IMG/VR virus record: IMGVR_UViG_3300044825_001064
Location: 1-64,000 of that record
Reading direction: 5' to 3' (one strand)
DNA length: 64,000 nt
From: a virus
Part shown: piece by piece, positions 33,453 through 41,806 of the stretch
How the letters are laid out: every line of letters begins with the position of its first letter
Numbering within the stretch: position 1 is the first letter of the stretch
Made by a program: the position numbers and the translations under genes
The notes under the pieces: generated by a model
The model's database searches: none
Told to the model about the DNA's origin: nothing
What the model saw: only the letters and a program-made list of their open reading frames with translations

Positions 33453-33971
33453 CTAGGTGCCAGCTAAAAACAAGGCCCGCTCAATGGTCCGTCTTTTGCG
33501 CAAGACGTCTGGATTGGACCAGTTTAAAAATGCGTCTCCTGCTTTGTCCATCTGCCCCTGTTTGAGGTACTTCACCACGTCGGAGCGCAGGAAGTTATCT
33601 GGGCCAATGTTATGGCATAGGCTGTGCAAGGCGTCAATTTGTTGCCTTTTTAAACCCATCATAAACACGCTTTCTAGGGCTTTAGAGCAGAGTTCAAGGT
33701 CCCTATGTAGGAGACCCCTTACCTCATCTTCTGTAAGCTCTACACGCAGCAAATGATGGTCTTTGCGCTTAATTAAATGCCCTACCCCAATCGTCCAGTG
33801 TCCCTGGCTGTCACGGTAGGCTTTATGGCGCTTACCTTCAAAATACTCAATAAGCTCAATGGTTGAGCTAGTTACCCAAGGTTCTACGGGCTCTGGTTTA
33901 ATGCTAGTTTTCCAAGCAGCATGTGCCAAAAACACACAGGCGCACGCGAACGCAATCCAGGTCTTCACCAT
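33453..33971 (-). CDS. GH24 lysozyme, probable signal-anchored endolysin (172 aa)
   Basis: Muramidase that breaks the host cell wall at lysis. The catalytic triad pattern E45-x8-D54-x5-T60 is intact (YFEGKRHKAYRDSQGHWTIG). Residues 5-20 (WIAFACACVFLAHAAW) form a hydrophobic, Ala/Cys-rich N-terminal segment. This fits a signal-anchor-release endolysin, which reaches the periplasm through the Sec system without the holin. GGAGGT ribosome site. Next to the M15 peptidase and holin genes. Confidence 0.9.
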   Translation of the reverse strand: MVKTWIAFACACVFLAHAAWKTSIKPEPVEPWVTSSTIELIEYFEGKRHKAYRDSQGHWTIGVGHLIKRKDHHLLRVELTEDEVRGLLHRDLELCSKALESVFMMGLKRQQIDALHSLCHNIGPDNFLRSDVVKYLKQGQMDKAGDAFLNWSNPDVLRKRRTIERALFLAGT

Positions 33972-33991
33972 GGCTACCTCCTTAATTTGGA

Positions 33992-34426
33992 CTAATTGTA
34001 CGGTCTGGTACCGTTCCTGTCAATAATTAAGGCTTGGCGCCTAGGTTGTTGTTCTTTGGTATTGGGGACGCTAATGTGCGTCCACGAACCAAACTCTTCA
34101 ATAATCTGATCAAAGGGTATTCCTCCATCAATGCACGCCCGGACCACCTCTTTGGGTGTCATGCCAGGCACGCGAATGTCCGCAGCACAGCCGATTCGAT
34201 GTTGGCTGGTGTCTTTGGATCCTACCGCATCGTTAACCGATTTAGACCGGAATGCGGAGTTGACTAAAATTGGCTTACCAAGTAATGCTCTGACTTTTTC
34301 TAAAAGTTCTGCAGTACGTACTAGGTTAGCCACCTCAGTAGCGTTGGGGGTATTGTCTAACCCTTTTCGCTGGGCTACTTCGCTTGCTATTAATTCTTCT
34401 AATGTAAAATTAGGACTTAGATTCAT
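33992..34426 (-). CDS. M15-family peptidase endolysin (144 aa)
   Basis: D-alanyl-D-alanine-type peptidase (Peptidase_M15_3) that cuts peptidoglycan cross-links. Zinc ligands fit H76 and D83 in SQHRIGCAADIRV and H117 in WTHISV. The N-terminal FTLEELIASEVAQRKGLDN is typical of the family. No signal peptide, so release would need the holin. It overlaps the holin gene by 4 bp. Having this and a muramidase gives the phage two different wall-cutting activities. Confidence 0.88.
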   Translation of the reverse strand: MNLSPNFTLEELIASEVAQRKGLDNTPNATEVANLVRTAELLEKVRALLGKPILVNSAFRSKSVNDAVGSKDTSQHRIGCAADIRVPGMTPKEVVRACIDGGIPFDQIIEEFGSWTHISVPNTKEQQPRRQALIIDRNGTRPYN

Positions 34427-34791
34427 CGTTTAAGATTGGCCATAATGCGGCTACCAAATAAGAAACCGAACGCAATGTTGGCGGCCTCGATACCGATGCG
34501 TTGGATTTCCGCCGGCACATTAAAAAACAGTGTACCAATACCAACACCAATTACAAACAAGGCACCGATGTATCGTGCAGAAGCTCGCAGATCGATGACC
34601 CACTGACTGGGTGTGCCAGCTGGTGCGTCTAGCTTGGCAATCGCCTCAATCCGACTAATGTCCATTTTTTCAAGTTCAATCTGCTCGGCCACAGTGGTTG
34701 GTTTGACTCCGCCAGTAAAGCGGTTGATGAGTTGTTTGATACCCTCAACACCAACCGGCACCAATGCACCGATGATGGATTCGATAATCAT
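34423..34791 (-). CDS. Holin-like membrane protein (122 aa)
   Basis: Two strong hydrophobic helices (about 72-92, ASARYIGALFVIGVGIGTLF, and 100-117, ANIAFGFLFGSRIM) and a weaker amphipathic one at the N-terminus (GALVPVGVEGIKQLI). This is the 3-TM holin pattern also known from gene transfer agent release proteins. Overlaps on both sides with the endopeptidase and a coiled-coil membrane gene define a lysis cassette. It would form the lesion through which the M15 enzyme exits. Confidence 0.75.
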   Translation of the reverse strand: MIIESIIGALVPVGVEGIKQLINRFTGGVKPTTVAEQIELEKMDISRIEAIAKLDAPAGTPSQWVIDLRASARYIGALFVIGVGIGTLFFNVPAEIQRIGIEAANIAFGFLFGSRIMANLKR

Positions 34792-35021
34792 TTGTCTACC
34801 TTTTGGTCTAGTTTGTCTTCAATACGGTGCAAGGCTTTGAGGACCTCGTACCAGCGATCGTTAAAGTCGTCCTTGCTGACGTAGTGCGTGGGTAGTTCTG
34901 CTCTGAGTTTTGCTAGGTCTTCTTTGAGTTCCTGTACAGCAGTCCAGAGCTCACGGCAGAACCATCCAAGAATGCCACATACGGTGGGCAGGATGAAGTT
35001 GATAAATGTTTGTAAGTCCAT
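34788..35021 (-). CDS. Membrane-anchored coiled-coil lysis-cassette protein (77 aa)
   Basis: N-terminal membrane segment (FINFILPTVCGILGWFCREL) and a heptad-rich coiled coil (VQELKEDLAKLRAELP; ALHRIEDKLDQKVDK). ATGA overlap with the holin gene. This topology fits an inner-membrane spanin-like or holin-accessory protein. No outer-membrane lipoprotein partner was found nearby. Confidence 0.65.
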   Translation of the reverse strand: MDLQTFINFILPTVCGILGWFCRELWTAVQELKEDLAKLRAELPTHYVSKDDFNDRWYEVLKALHRIEDKLDQKVDK

Positions 35022-35039
35022 AAATGTTTATCTTAAAAG

Positions 35040-36017
35040 TTAACTAATTGGTCCGTAAATTTGTCCGGAAACTAAATAGGTTATAGAATTTCCGTTTACA
35101 ATAATTGCATTTCCGGCTGCACCACCTGCGCCTCCGCTAGAAGGAAACGCTGTGTATCCTGGAGGGGGAGAACTTCCTGCTGTTCCCGGTTGTCCCAAAT
35201 CACCACCTTTACCACCCGCTCCACCTATAGCAAAAAATCCACTGTAAACCCCAAATGGGCCTCCAGCTCCTCCGGTGGTGGCTGTTCCGGGGCTTCCGTT
35301 ATATCCATTTCTTACAGCAGAGCCCCCTGGCATAATAGTTATACCTCCAGCTCCGCCCGGACCAAAATCGGCTCCGCCCCCACCTCCGCTACCGCCAACA
35401 CCTTGCCAAAATCCTAAACCGCCGCCGTAATCTGCTCCACCACCCCCACCGCCGCCGCCACCGCCGCCGGCAATAATGCCGTTATTAGTAAGGGTCAAAG
35501 CTAAACCTAATGATATTGCGGGCCCTCCATTTTGTCCTGGGGTTCCGTTTCTAATTGGGTTAGCTGTATTTATCGCAACTCCGCCAGCACCAGCTAATCC
35601 TCTTAAACCTAAAACGTTTCCGTTGTTTATAAGTGCAAGCACTGAGCCCGGGGGGAAAGGTCCACTAGCATCTAATGCAGCGGTGCTTGTTGAAGAGGAT
35701 CTTAATGTGGCCCCGCCATCAATTGTTATAGTGGCATTTAAAACAGAAGATTGATCCCACCCAGCAGCAACTGCTGCATTGTACAAATTAAAATCAGTTG
35801 TGGGCACTGTCACAGTTGGCGTAAATATAAATGCTGATGGTTTACCCCAAAAATTATCGGGCATTATTATTGTGCCCGTTGGCACTTCAGCCAAAGCTCT
35901 TACCACTGCATCATTTAAACTAATTGGGCCGGTTGGGGCCAATCCTAGTTGAAGCGCTACAGATTCACCTAATGTATTGCCGCCTAAACTAATTGGGCCT
36001 GTTGGATTTAATGGCAT
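35040..36017 (-). CDS. Glycine-rich fibre protein (325 aa)
   Basis: Opens with two repeats of the phage structural motif P-T-G-P-I-S-L. A beta strand region leads to a Gly-rich low-complexity domain (about 150-310) with runs of up to nine Gly and segments like GGAGGPFGVYSGFFAIGGAG. Such Gly-rich sandwiches form the tips of phage adhesins, as in T-even gp38. A receptor-binding role is likely. It shares the GPISL opening with the neighbouring 372-aa protein. Confidence 0.7.
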   Translation of the reverse strand: MPLNPTGPISLGGNTLGESVALQLGLAPTGPISLNDAVVRALAEVPTGTIIMPDNFWGKPSAFIFTPTVTVPTTDFNLYNAAVAAGWDQSSVLNATITIDGGATLRSSSTSTAALDASGPFPPGSVLALINNGNVLGLRGLAGAGGVAINTANPIRNGTPGQNGGPAISLGLALTLTNNGIIAGGGGGGGGGGGADYGGGLGFWQGVGGSGGGGGADFGPGGAGGITIMPGGSAVRNGYNGSPGTATTGGAGGPFGVYSGFFAIGGAGGKGGDLGQPGTAGSSPPPGYTAFPSSGGAGGAAGNAIIVNGNSITYLVSGQIYGPIS

Positions 36018-36023
36018 ACTAAA

Positions 36024-36101
36024 TTACGAGTTTGTTGGTGCAGGCTGTGGTTGTGGTACAGGTGCCGTTGTTGCTGGTATAGTTATTGGTTGCGTTGCCA
36101 T
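36024..36101 (-). CDS. Possible 25-aa proline-rich micropeptide
   Basis: Short frame between two fibre genes with an AAGGAAAATT ribosome site before its ATG. The product is Pro/Thr/Gln-rich (ITIPATTAPVPQPQPAP). The good ribosome site could alternatively be a remnant of a lost gene start. Confidence 0.4.
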   Translation of the reverse strand: MATQPITIPATTAPVPQPQPAPTNS

Positions 36102-36109
36102 AATTTTCC

Positions 36110-37228
36110 TTATTTAGCTGCGATGCCGTTCCAATTACCGGCTATTGGTAAAGTTGTTGCGGACCACGTAACTCCACCGTTACTTGAGTATGCTCCCAAA
36201 GTAGTGCCTAATCCAATCGAAACTACATTACTAAATGGTTTTGCGTATGATGTTCCGACCCACTGACTAGAAGCCGGCATTGACGATGCAATCCATGTTA
36301 AGCCGCCATCATTAGAGTATGCGGCTTCGCTAGAATCTCCACCAAATGCGTTTTGTCGTAACTTAACAGATACAAATCTGGTTTGAGTGTATGCTATTGA
36401 GTACCAGTTACCATTTGACGGATACGCACCGCCAACTGTCCAAGACGCACCATTATCGGTCGATCTTGCATTTAATGTAGTGCCGTTACCGTATTGGTCA
36501 TAGAACGAAGTAAGTACCCACACACCATTACCGTATGCTGCATTACCCCAGAACATTGGGATAGTTGATACCGTGGGTGTAGACCAAGAAATACCGCCAT
36601 CAATTGATCGCCCAACTACGTTACCTGAGTTGACCCCGGTTGATACAATGTACGCGCCATTTGCACCGGATGTTCTTGACCAATACGAGAATGGTAGTGA
36701 CGTTGAGATCCAGTTAATTCCATCATCAGAATAAACCGCTTGGGTTCCACCCGTGTTGCCTACGAAAGCAACTGCAACGAATCGACCGTTTGTATATCCA
36801 ACGGTAGACCAAGATGCTGAAAATGGTAACGGGGTGCTGGTCCAGTTTATTCCGTCGGCACTATACAATGCGGTGCCACCCGTGTCAGGGAAAACTACCC
36901 ACTTAGTATCGCCTCTTGCTACCCACAACCATATTGTTGCGTCTGGCCAGTTACGCGCCGTCCATGTAATACCATCGGCTGAGGTAATGTACTGACCTGA
37001 AGTATATTGTGTGGCAATATAGTTTACTGTGGTAGTAAGCCTTGATGTGCCATAAAAATCTTTTAAACTAATTGGCCCTGACGAAGGCACTGGTCCATAA
37101 GTTCCGGTAGTGCCGGCTCCTACGTACAGTCCTCCAGCGTAATAATCGCCTAGGTTAATCGGGTTTTGGCCGCCAAATTCTGTTTGAACATCTATTAGAC
37201 TAATCGGCCCAGATGCCGGTATAGTCAT
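36110..37228 (-). CDS. Asp-box (BNR) beta-propeller fibre protein (372 aa)
   Basis: After a GPISL/INLGDYY opening (residues 1-60), seven Asp-box-type repeats of the form S-x-D-G-x-x-W occur. Examples are YSADGINWTSTPL, YSDDGINWISTSL, RSIDGGISWSTP and YSNDGGLTWIASS. This is the sialidase-like propeller signature. No catalytic sialidase arginine triad was identified, so sugar binding rather than cleavage is suggested. One-base overlap with the upstream fibre gene. Confidence 0.75.
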   Translation of the reverse strand: MTIPASGPISLIDVQTEFGGQNPINLGDYYAGGLYVGAGTTGTYGPVPSSGPISLKDFYGTSRLTTTVNYIATQYTSGQYITSADGITWTARNWPDATIWLWVARGDTKWVVFPDTGGTALYSADGINWTSTPLPFSASWSTVGYTNGRFVAVAFVGNTGGTQAVYSDDGINWISTSLPFSYWSRTSGANGAYIVSTGVNSGNVVGRSIDGGISWSTPTVSTIPMFWGNAAYGNGVWVLTSFYDQYGNGTTLNARSTDNGASWTVGGAYPSNGNWYSIAYTQTRFVSVKLRQNAFGGDSSEAAYSNDGGLTWIASSMPASSQWVGTSYAKPFSNVVSIGLGTTLGAYSSNGGVTWSATTLPIAGNWNGIAAK

Positions 37229-38130
37229 TAGGTAATCGTTCCGTAAGCAGTTACGTTGCCGACAACCACAAAGTTGCCGCTAGAATCTAAGCTGGCTTTA
37301 TTGACGCCGCCGTATGCAAAATATAACTTACCGGCGGTTTCACTAACCGTCCAGTTTGTAGTGGTTAGACTTGGTGAACTAACAACACTTAATGTGCCTG
37401 CAGAGAACGATAGCGTTGCACCAACAGTAACGTTACTAAATCCGCCAGATCCGTTTCCGTACAAAATAGACGTGCCGGATGTTGAGGGAGCTCCCGTGCT
37501 GCTTAATGTGCCACCCGCAAACGACAAACCAGTTCCTACCGTAACGTTACTAATGCCACCAGAACCGTCACCGTAAAGAATGCTGGATCCGGCTGTTACC
37601 GCACCAAGACTCAAAGTACCGGCGCTAAATATAAGCGGTGCTGATACAGTTACTGCGCTAAATCCGCCGGTGCCGTTACCGTAAAGAATATCAGAACCAG
37701 TAGTTGCCGGTGCATAGTCTGTGCCGGATATTGCGGCCGCAAAGCCGCCAGTGTTGTTACCTTTAAGAATAGAAGTGCCGGTAGTCGCTGGTGCATAGTC
37801 CACACTAGACACGGCAGCGGACATGGCTGTTCCGTTGCCTTTAATAATGCCGGTTACTGTTGTCGACAAAGTAATACTTGGCGTAGTTGTTGCGTTAGCC
37901 ACCGAACCATTAAAGCCGTTAGCTGTGGCTACTGACACACTTTGTACTGTGCCGGATGCGCCAGCGGTGCTAGCTAAAATTGAAACGACGTTACTACTGT
38001 TTTTAAAATACAGTATGCCGTCAACGATATTAAGCGCTAATTCACCGTAAGCCAGATTGGCACCGCTCGGCGTTGCAGCCGGAGTGCTACTGTGATACAG
38101 CTGAATGGTTGTATTATTTGCCTGTGCCAT
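37228..38130 (-). CDS. Repeat-containing tail fibre (300 aa)
   Basis: The N-terminus (LYHSSTPAATPSGANLAYGE, then LALNIVDGILYFKNSSNVV) is the attachment-type domain common in phage fibres. Then repeats of the type TTGTSILYGNGSGGF-x-x-V-T-V-x-x-x-L-x-F-x-A-G-T-L-S form a trimeric beta shaft. The C-terminus (KLYFAYGGVNKASLDSSGNF) is a head domain. Likely part of the host-recognition apparatus. Confidence 0.75.
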   Translation of the reverse strand: MAQANNTTIQLYHSSTPAATPSGANLAYGELALNIVDGILYFKNSSNVVSILASTAGASGTVQSVSVATANGFNGSVANATTTPSITLSTTVTGIIKGNGTAMSAAVSSVDYAPATTGTSILKGNNTGGFAAAISGTDYAPATTGSDILYGNGTGGFSAVTVSAPLIFSAGTLSLGAVTAGSSILYGDGSGGISNVTVGTGLSFAGGTLSSTGAPSTSGTSILYGNGSGGFSNVTVGATLSFSAGTLSVVSSPSLTTTNWTVSETAGKLYFAYGGVNKASLDSSGNFVVVGNVTAYGTIT

Positions 38131-38131
38131 G

Positions 38132-39175
38132 TTATCCTTTGTAATACTCCAGGTTTTTTATTAATCGTTCATTGTTAGGCTCGAATTGAACGGCAATCTC
38201 ACCATGCTTAATTGCTTCTTCTTTCATTCCTAACTTGTGTGCGGCAATTGAAAGTAAGTCATGTGGTAACGCGCCCCAAACAGTTGGGTCCATGGTATAC
38301 ACAGCTTCTTTGTTTGTAATCTTAAGTGCGTTACTTGCCGCAGCAAAGCACTCTTCCCACAATCCTTTACGATAGCATGCCATCGCTAAATCACACCAGG
38401 GTTCACGTGTATTAGGTGCTTCCGCGCATGCGCGACGGTGCCATACCAATCCATCCCATCCCAACTCATCATACGACTTGCCAAGTAGACGCATTGCATA
38501 GCAACGCTCGTTGGGCCATGTCGCTTCTGGCATGGCTAAATATTTGTTTAGCGCATCAATTGCTTCTTGCCATTTACGATAGAACGTTAGCTCTCTTGCG
38601 TAATAAAATGCGTTACGTGGGCAACGTGGGTCTTCCGTAACTGCCAAATGCAACAAATCTAAATACTGGCCGCGTGACTTGGTTGGATCTGGTTTATGAA
38701 TGACCAACAACATATCAGTCTGCGCCCAAACTTCTTTGGTACGTACATCGGGTACTGGATATTCATGGCATGGATGATGCCAATGATACCCTTTGCGATG
38801 ATGGATCTTTTCATAATAGAAAGCAATCCCGCATCCCCAGTCAAACTTATAACGCAACCGTGTAGTGTCTTCTTTCCACACACGCTCAATTTCTTCACGC
38901 CAGCCGGGTTGCAACTCTTCATCTAAATCCAGCGAAACACAGACATCAATGTCAGAAGGAATCAAAGCAAGGGCTGTGTCTCGGGCCTTATCAAAGCGCC
39001 ACGGGTTAATACAAATGTTGTATACCTGTGCGCCACATTCTTTTGCTACCTGAACGGTGTTGTCCGTAGATCCAGTGTCGGCTATCAATATAACATCGGC
39101 CTCTTTAGCTGAATTGCAAAACCGTTTTACAAACTGCTCTTCATTCTTACTAATTGCATATACCGCAATTTTCAT
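38132..39175 (-). CDS. GT2-type glycosyltransferase with TPR-like C-terminus (347 aa)
   Basis: Residues 1-200 form a GT-A glycosyltransferase: KIAVYAISKNEEQFVKRF, then ADTGSTDNTV, and the metal-binding D-x-D in SLDLDEEL (81-88). Residues 200-345 are helical repeats (ECFAAASNALKITNKEAV; EEAIKHGEIAVQFEPNNERL) resembling tetratricopeptide repeats. Such enzymes can decorate virion proteins or host surface sugars. Placed inside the fibre cluster, it may glycosylate a fibre, but the substrate is unknown. Confidence 0.82.
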   Translation of the reverse strand: MKIAVYAISKNEEQFVKRFCNSAKEADVILIADTGSTDNTVQVAKECGAQVYNICINPWRFDKARDTALALIPSDIDVCVSLDLDEELQPGWREEIERVWKEDTTRLRYKFDWGCGIAFYYEKIHHRKGYHWHHPCHEYPVPDVRTKEVWAQTDMLLVIHKPDPTKSRGQYLDLLHLAVTEDPRCPRNAFYYARELTFYRKWQEAIDALNKYLAMPEATWPNERCYAMRLLGKSYDELGWDGLVWHRRACAEAPNTREPWCDLAMACYRKGLWEECFAAASNALKITNKEAVYTMDPTVWGALPHDLLSIAAHKLGMKEEAIKHGEIAVQFEPNNERLIKNLEYYKG

Positions 39176-39185
39176 GATTTACCTC

Positions 39186-39554
39186 TTAGAGTTTTGGATA
39201 CTTGTCTTTCACTGATTTAACTTTAGCTTTCCAGCCATCAATGCCTTCGTGATATAACGTGTCTAACTGCTCGGCAATACCGCCGTATGCTTTGGCACGA
39301 ATATCAGCCCATACGCGTTGGATTACTTCCTCGTTGATTGTCAGACCCCAGGCTTGGCAATATGTGAAGTCAAATCCTTCCGGAATATCGGTCGTTGCTG
39401 TTAAGCCAGGATAGGCTTCAAAGCTCAAAACCAAAAACTGCGAGCAGTCTGGTCGTTGACCAATGACAAAAAGGTTAGGTCGTTCGATGGGTTCTTCCGG
39501 TGTGCCAAACGTAATTTGATAGTTTTGTGCATCAAGCACATACAATTTATTCAT
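39186..39554 (-). CDS. Hypothetical protein (122 aa)
   Basis: Mixed alpha/beta protein (LFVIGQRPDCSQFLVLSF; GWKAKVKSVKDKYPKL). Overlaps the upstream coiled-coil gene by 8 bp and lies next to the glycosyltransferase. No family recognised. Confidence 0.62.
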   Translation of the reverse strand: MNKLYVLDAQNYQITFGTPEEPIERPNLFVIGQRPDCSQFLVLSFEAYPGLTATTDIPEGFDFTYCQAWGLTINEEVIQRVWADIRAKAYGGIAEQLDTLYHEGIDGWKAKVKSVKDKYPKL

Positions 39555-40200
39555 TTGTTACTGGCTCTTTCTGTTGTAATTCTAACGGTTTGGTTTGCAC
39601 CAATGTTTCGGTGCTTTCAACTGGCAACAGCTCAACCTTCAATGGGTTGTTGCTGGGACCAATTAATACGGTTTCTTGTGGAATCAAACCGATTTGTTTT
39701 AATGCGTTAAAGGTATGCGGATTGCTCATTGCGTTTCCAAGTTTTGCTGGGCTTGGACGGCCGTTTGCAATAATCTCAGCTTGGATCTCACGCGCAATCA
39801 TCGCGGTAAATTCGTTTGCAGCGTTCGCTTCAAACATTTGTTCGTCGGTGTATCCAGGGATACGGGTTGGTTCTGCAATCTCATAGGCCTCTTTTAACAG
39901 GCGCTCTAACATTGCAATCTCTTCACGGTTCAATTCAAAACCATGCTTTAAAGCTGGTTGGTGGGATTCCAACTCAATCAATTCACCCTTGGCTTTGAGG
40001 TATTCGTGCTTTTTGCCGTGCTCTTTTAGATATTCCACCTCAGCGATCTTGGCTTCAAGCTGGAGGGCAGATACCTCTTCCAACGCTGCTGCACGGATAC
40101 GACCTTCCAAAAAGCCTTGTAGGGTCTTGATTTTTTCCCAAATGGTGTGACCAATTACCTGGTAACGATAGTTAAATTCCGAATTAAGTTTACTTGCCAT
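39547..40200 (-). CDS. Coiled-coil hypothetical protein (217 aa)
   Basis: Long helical N-terminal half (FLEGRIRAAALEEVSALQLE; HEYLKAKGELIELESHQP), then a compact helical domain and a Pro/Thr-rich tail. AAGGAG ribosome site 6 bp before ATG. It follows a 48-bp non-coding gap with an A/T-rich -10-like sequence. Function unknown; possibly a fibre chaperone or structural linker. Confidence 0.62.
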   Translation of the reverse strand: MASKLNSEFNYRYQVIGHTIWEKIKTLQGFLEGRIRAAALEEVSALQLEAKIAEVEYLKEHGKKHEYLKAKGELIELESHQPALKHGFELNREEIAMLERLLKEAYEIAEPTRIPGYTDEQMFEANAANEFTAMIAREIQAEIIANGRPSPAKLGNAMSNPHTFNALKQIGLIPQETVLIGPSNNPLKVELLPVESTETLVQTKPLELQQKEPVTNE

Positions 40201-40234
40201 TTTGCTTCTCCTTTAACATTCATACGAATATTAT

Positions 40235-40240
40235 ATTATA
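40235..40240 (-). promoter_or_regulatory. Possible host-type -10 box
   Basis: Minus-strand TATAAT inside GTAGTATAATATAATATTC, 35 bp before the ATG at 40200. No good -35. It could be a weak sigma-70 promoter or a decayed copy of the phage motif (CGTA precedes it). Confidence 0.33.
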
Positions 40241-40248
40241 CTACGTTT

Positions 40249-40596
40249 TTAAATAATCTCTGGGGCTAATTTCCAGCTTAAACTTTCTTCATCCCAATAA
40301 TAAGATTGGCCATCATCGGGCTTGGGTGTTGGGGCTTCCCAACACCAGGTCGAATGATTTAATACCCAAGATGGAAAGGGTTGTTTTTCATAAAACACAT
40401 CGTATTCTTTGTCGTATATATACCCTATACCGGCGTAATTTCCACGTAAAGGGCGTCCTTCCGGATGCTGATTACCTTTGGTATTATACGATGTTTGAAT
40501 CCACTCAGCGGGATTTAAATTAGCTTTAATGAAATCCTCCTCAGCAACAATAACTTGCTGAACAATTCCATCGATTACTTGTGCAAAATGACTCAT
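40249..40596 (-). CDS. MSHFAQV-type phage protein (115 aa)
   Basis: Matches a short protein I know from T4-like cyanophages and other aquatic phages: MSHFAQVIDGIVQQVIVAEE, WIQTSYNT, RPLRGNYAGIGYIYD, WVLNHSTWCWEAPTPKPDDG. It is Trp/Tyr-rich and small, and is usually found beside fibre genes. A tail-fibre assembly or structural role is often assumed but not proven. 4-bp overlap with the fibre gene upstream. Confidence 0.72.
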   Translation of the reverse strand: MSHFAQVIDGIVQQVIVAEEDFIKANLNPAEWIQTSYNTKGNQHPEGRPLRGNYAGIGYIYDKEYDVFYEKQPFPSWVLNHSTWCWEAPTPKPDDGQSYYWDEESLSWKLAPEII

Positions 40597-41546
40597 GCTG
40601 TAAATGTCCCAGAAGTAGTAAATGTGTGAATTGTGTTTCCGCCGACACTAGTTACTGTTCCGCCCGTAGCAACTTGCGGGCCGGGGTAGGAAATAATAAC
40701 AATTCCTGAACCGCCATTACCAGCAGCCGGAGCGTCGTCACCACGCATAGAGCCGCCACCACCACCAGTGTTTGCAGTTCCAGAAGTTGGTGTTCCTCCT
40801 TGTGCTGCTCCGTTACCACCGCCGCCTGTTCCGCCAGTACCCGCACCACCTTGTGAAGTATCGCCTCCGCCTCCGCCACCACCGCCATAAGTTACAGAAC
40901 TTCCTGAAGTGGAGTTTGCTAGTCCGTTACCGCCGTTTTTGCTGGTTGCTGCTGCCCCTGCGCCACCGCCACCGCCTGACGGATTAATACCTGGACCAAA
41001 ACCAGCATTAGATTGCGGAGTTCCTGAAGAACCGCCATAACCACTAGCTGCAGTTGCGTTACCTTTTAATCCTTTACCAGCAGTTACAGAAAGGGCGGAT
41101 GAGTCATTACCATCAACGCTTGTTCCAACAGTTGCTGAACCCGTACCACCAGCACCAACTGTAATTGTATAGGCTTGCCCAGAATTTACAAGGGTTGTGC
41201 CTGTTTGTAATCCACCACCACCGCCACCAGCACCGTAACAAACACCCGGTGTTCCTTTTGCACCTGATGCTCCACCAGCTACAATTAAATAGGTAACTGT
41301 GTAATTAGTATTTATTTTTTCCCAGTACGAACCATTAAACATAAACATTGCACCAACGGTGCTATCGTACACCGTCATACCTGCAGTGCCGGTGAGGGCG
41401 TTACGTTGGGTGGTAGTTACGCTTTTTACATACATACCGGCGGAGTTGACAGAGAAGCCTGTGACCCCACCACCTTGGACATCCAAGGTGCCTGAATTGT
41501 CATTAGTGAATGTTAAGCCGGTTCCGGCGTTAATTGTACTAGGCAT
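40593..41546 (-). CDS. Fibre with shared N-terminal domain and glycine-rich tip (317 aa)
   Basis: Residues 1-80 are the same attachment-type domain found in the five genes just upstream (INAGTGLTFTNDNSGTLDVQ; VKSVTTTQRNALTGTAGM). The rest, from about 90, is a glycine-rich adhesin domain with GGGG blocks, ending IVIISYPGPQVATGGTVTSV. This pairs one conserved base with a quite different tip. Probably an alternative receptor-binding protein. Confidence 0.74.
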   Translation of the reverse strand: MPSTINAGTGLTFTNDNSGTLDVQGGGVTGFSVNSAGMYVKSVTTTQRNALTGTAGMTVYDSTVGAMFMFNGSYWEKINTNYTVTYLIVAGGASGAKGTPGVCYGAGGGGGGLQTGTTLVNSGQAYTITVGAGGTGSATVGTSVDGNDSSALSVTAGKGLKGNATAASGYGGSSGTPQSNAGFGPGINPSGGGGGAGAAATSKNGGNGLANSTSGSSVTYGGGGGGGGDTSQGGAGTGGTGGGGNGAAQGGTPTSGTANTGGGGGSMRGDDAPAAGNGGSGIVIISYPGPQVATGGTVTSVGGNTIHTFTTSGTFTA

Positions 41547-41555
41547 TCCTTATTC

Positions 41556-41804
41556 CTATGGTAAAAATGATAGTGTTTCCCAATAGCCGTTTACGTAGCC
41601 CACAAACTGGTTTAGTGTGGTGTCAAATACAATCATGCCGGCGGTGCCGGTGAGGGCGTTACGCTGTGTAGTTGTGACGCTTTTCACAAACATGCCGTTG
41701 ACGTTGACTGATACGCCAGTCACGCCGCCGCCCTGCAACGCCAACACGCCTGTGTCGTCGTTTGAGTATTGTATTCCGGTACCAGCGTTAATGATGCTTG
41801 GCAT
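41556..41804 (-). CDS. Stub protein: shared fibre N-terminal domain alone (82 aa)
   Basis: Complete gene consisting only of the conserved N-terminal domain of its neighbours (INAGTGIQYSNDDTGVLALQ; VKSVTTTQRNALTGTAGMIV; GYVNGYWETLSFLP). It lies 9 bp and 2 bp from its neighbours, so it is not a degraded longer gene of recent date. It could be a spacer or capping subunit, or an empty socket left by recombination. Confidence 0.65.
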   Translation of the reverse strand: MPSIINAGTGIQYSNDDTGVLALQGGGVTGVSVNVNGMFVKSVTTTQRNALTGTAGMIVFDTTLNQFVGYVNGYWETLSFLP

Positions 41805-41806
41805 TG

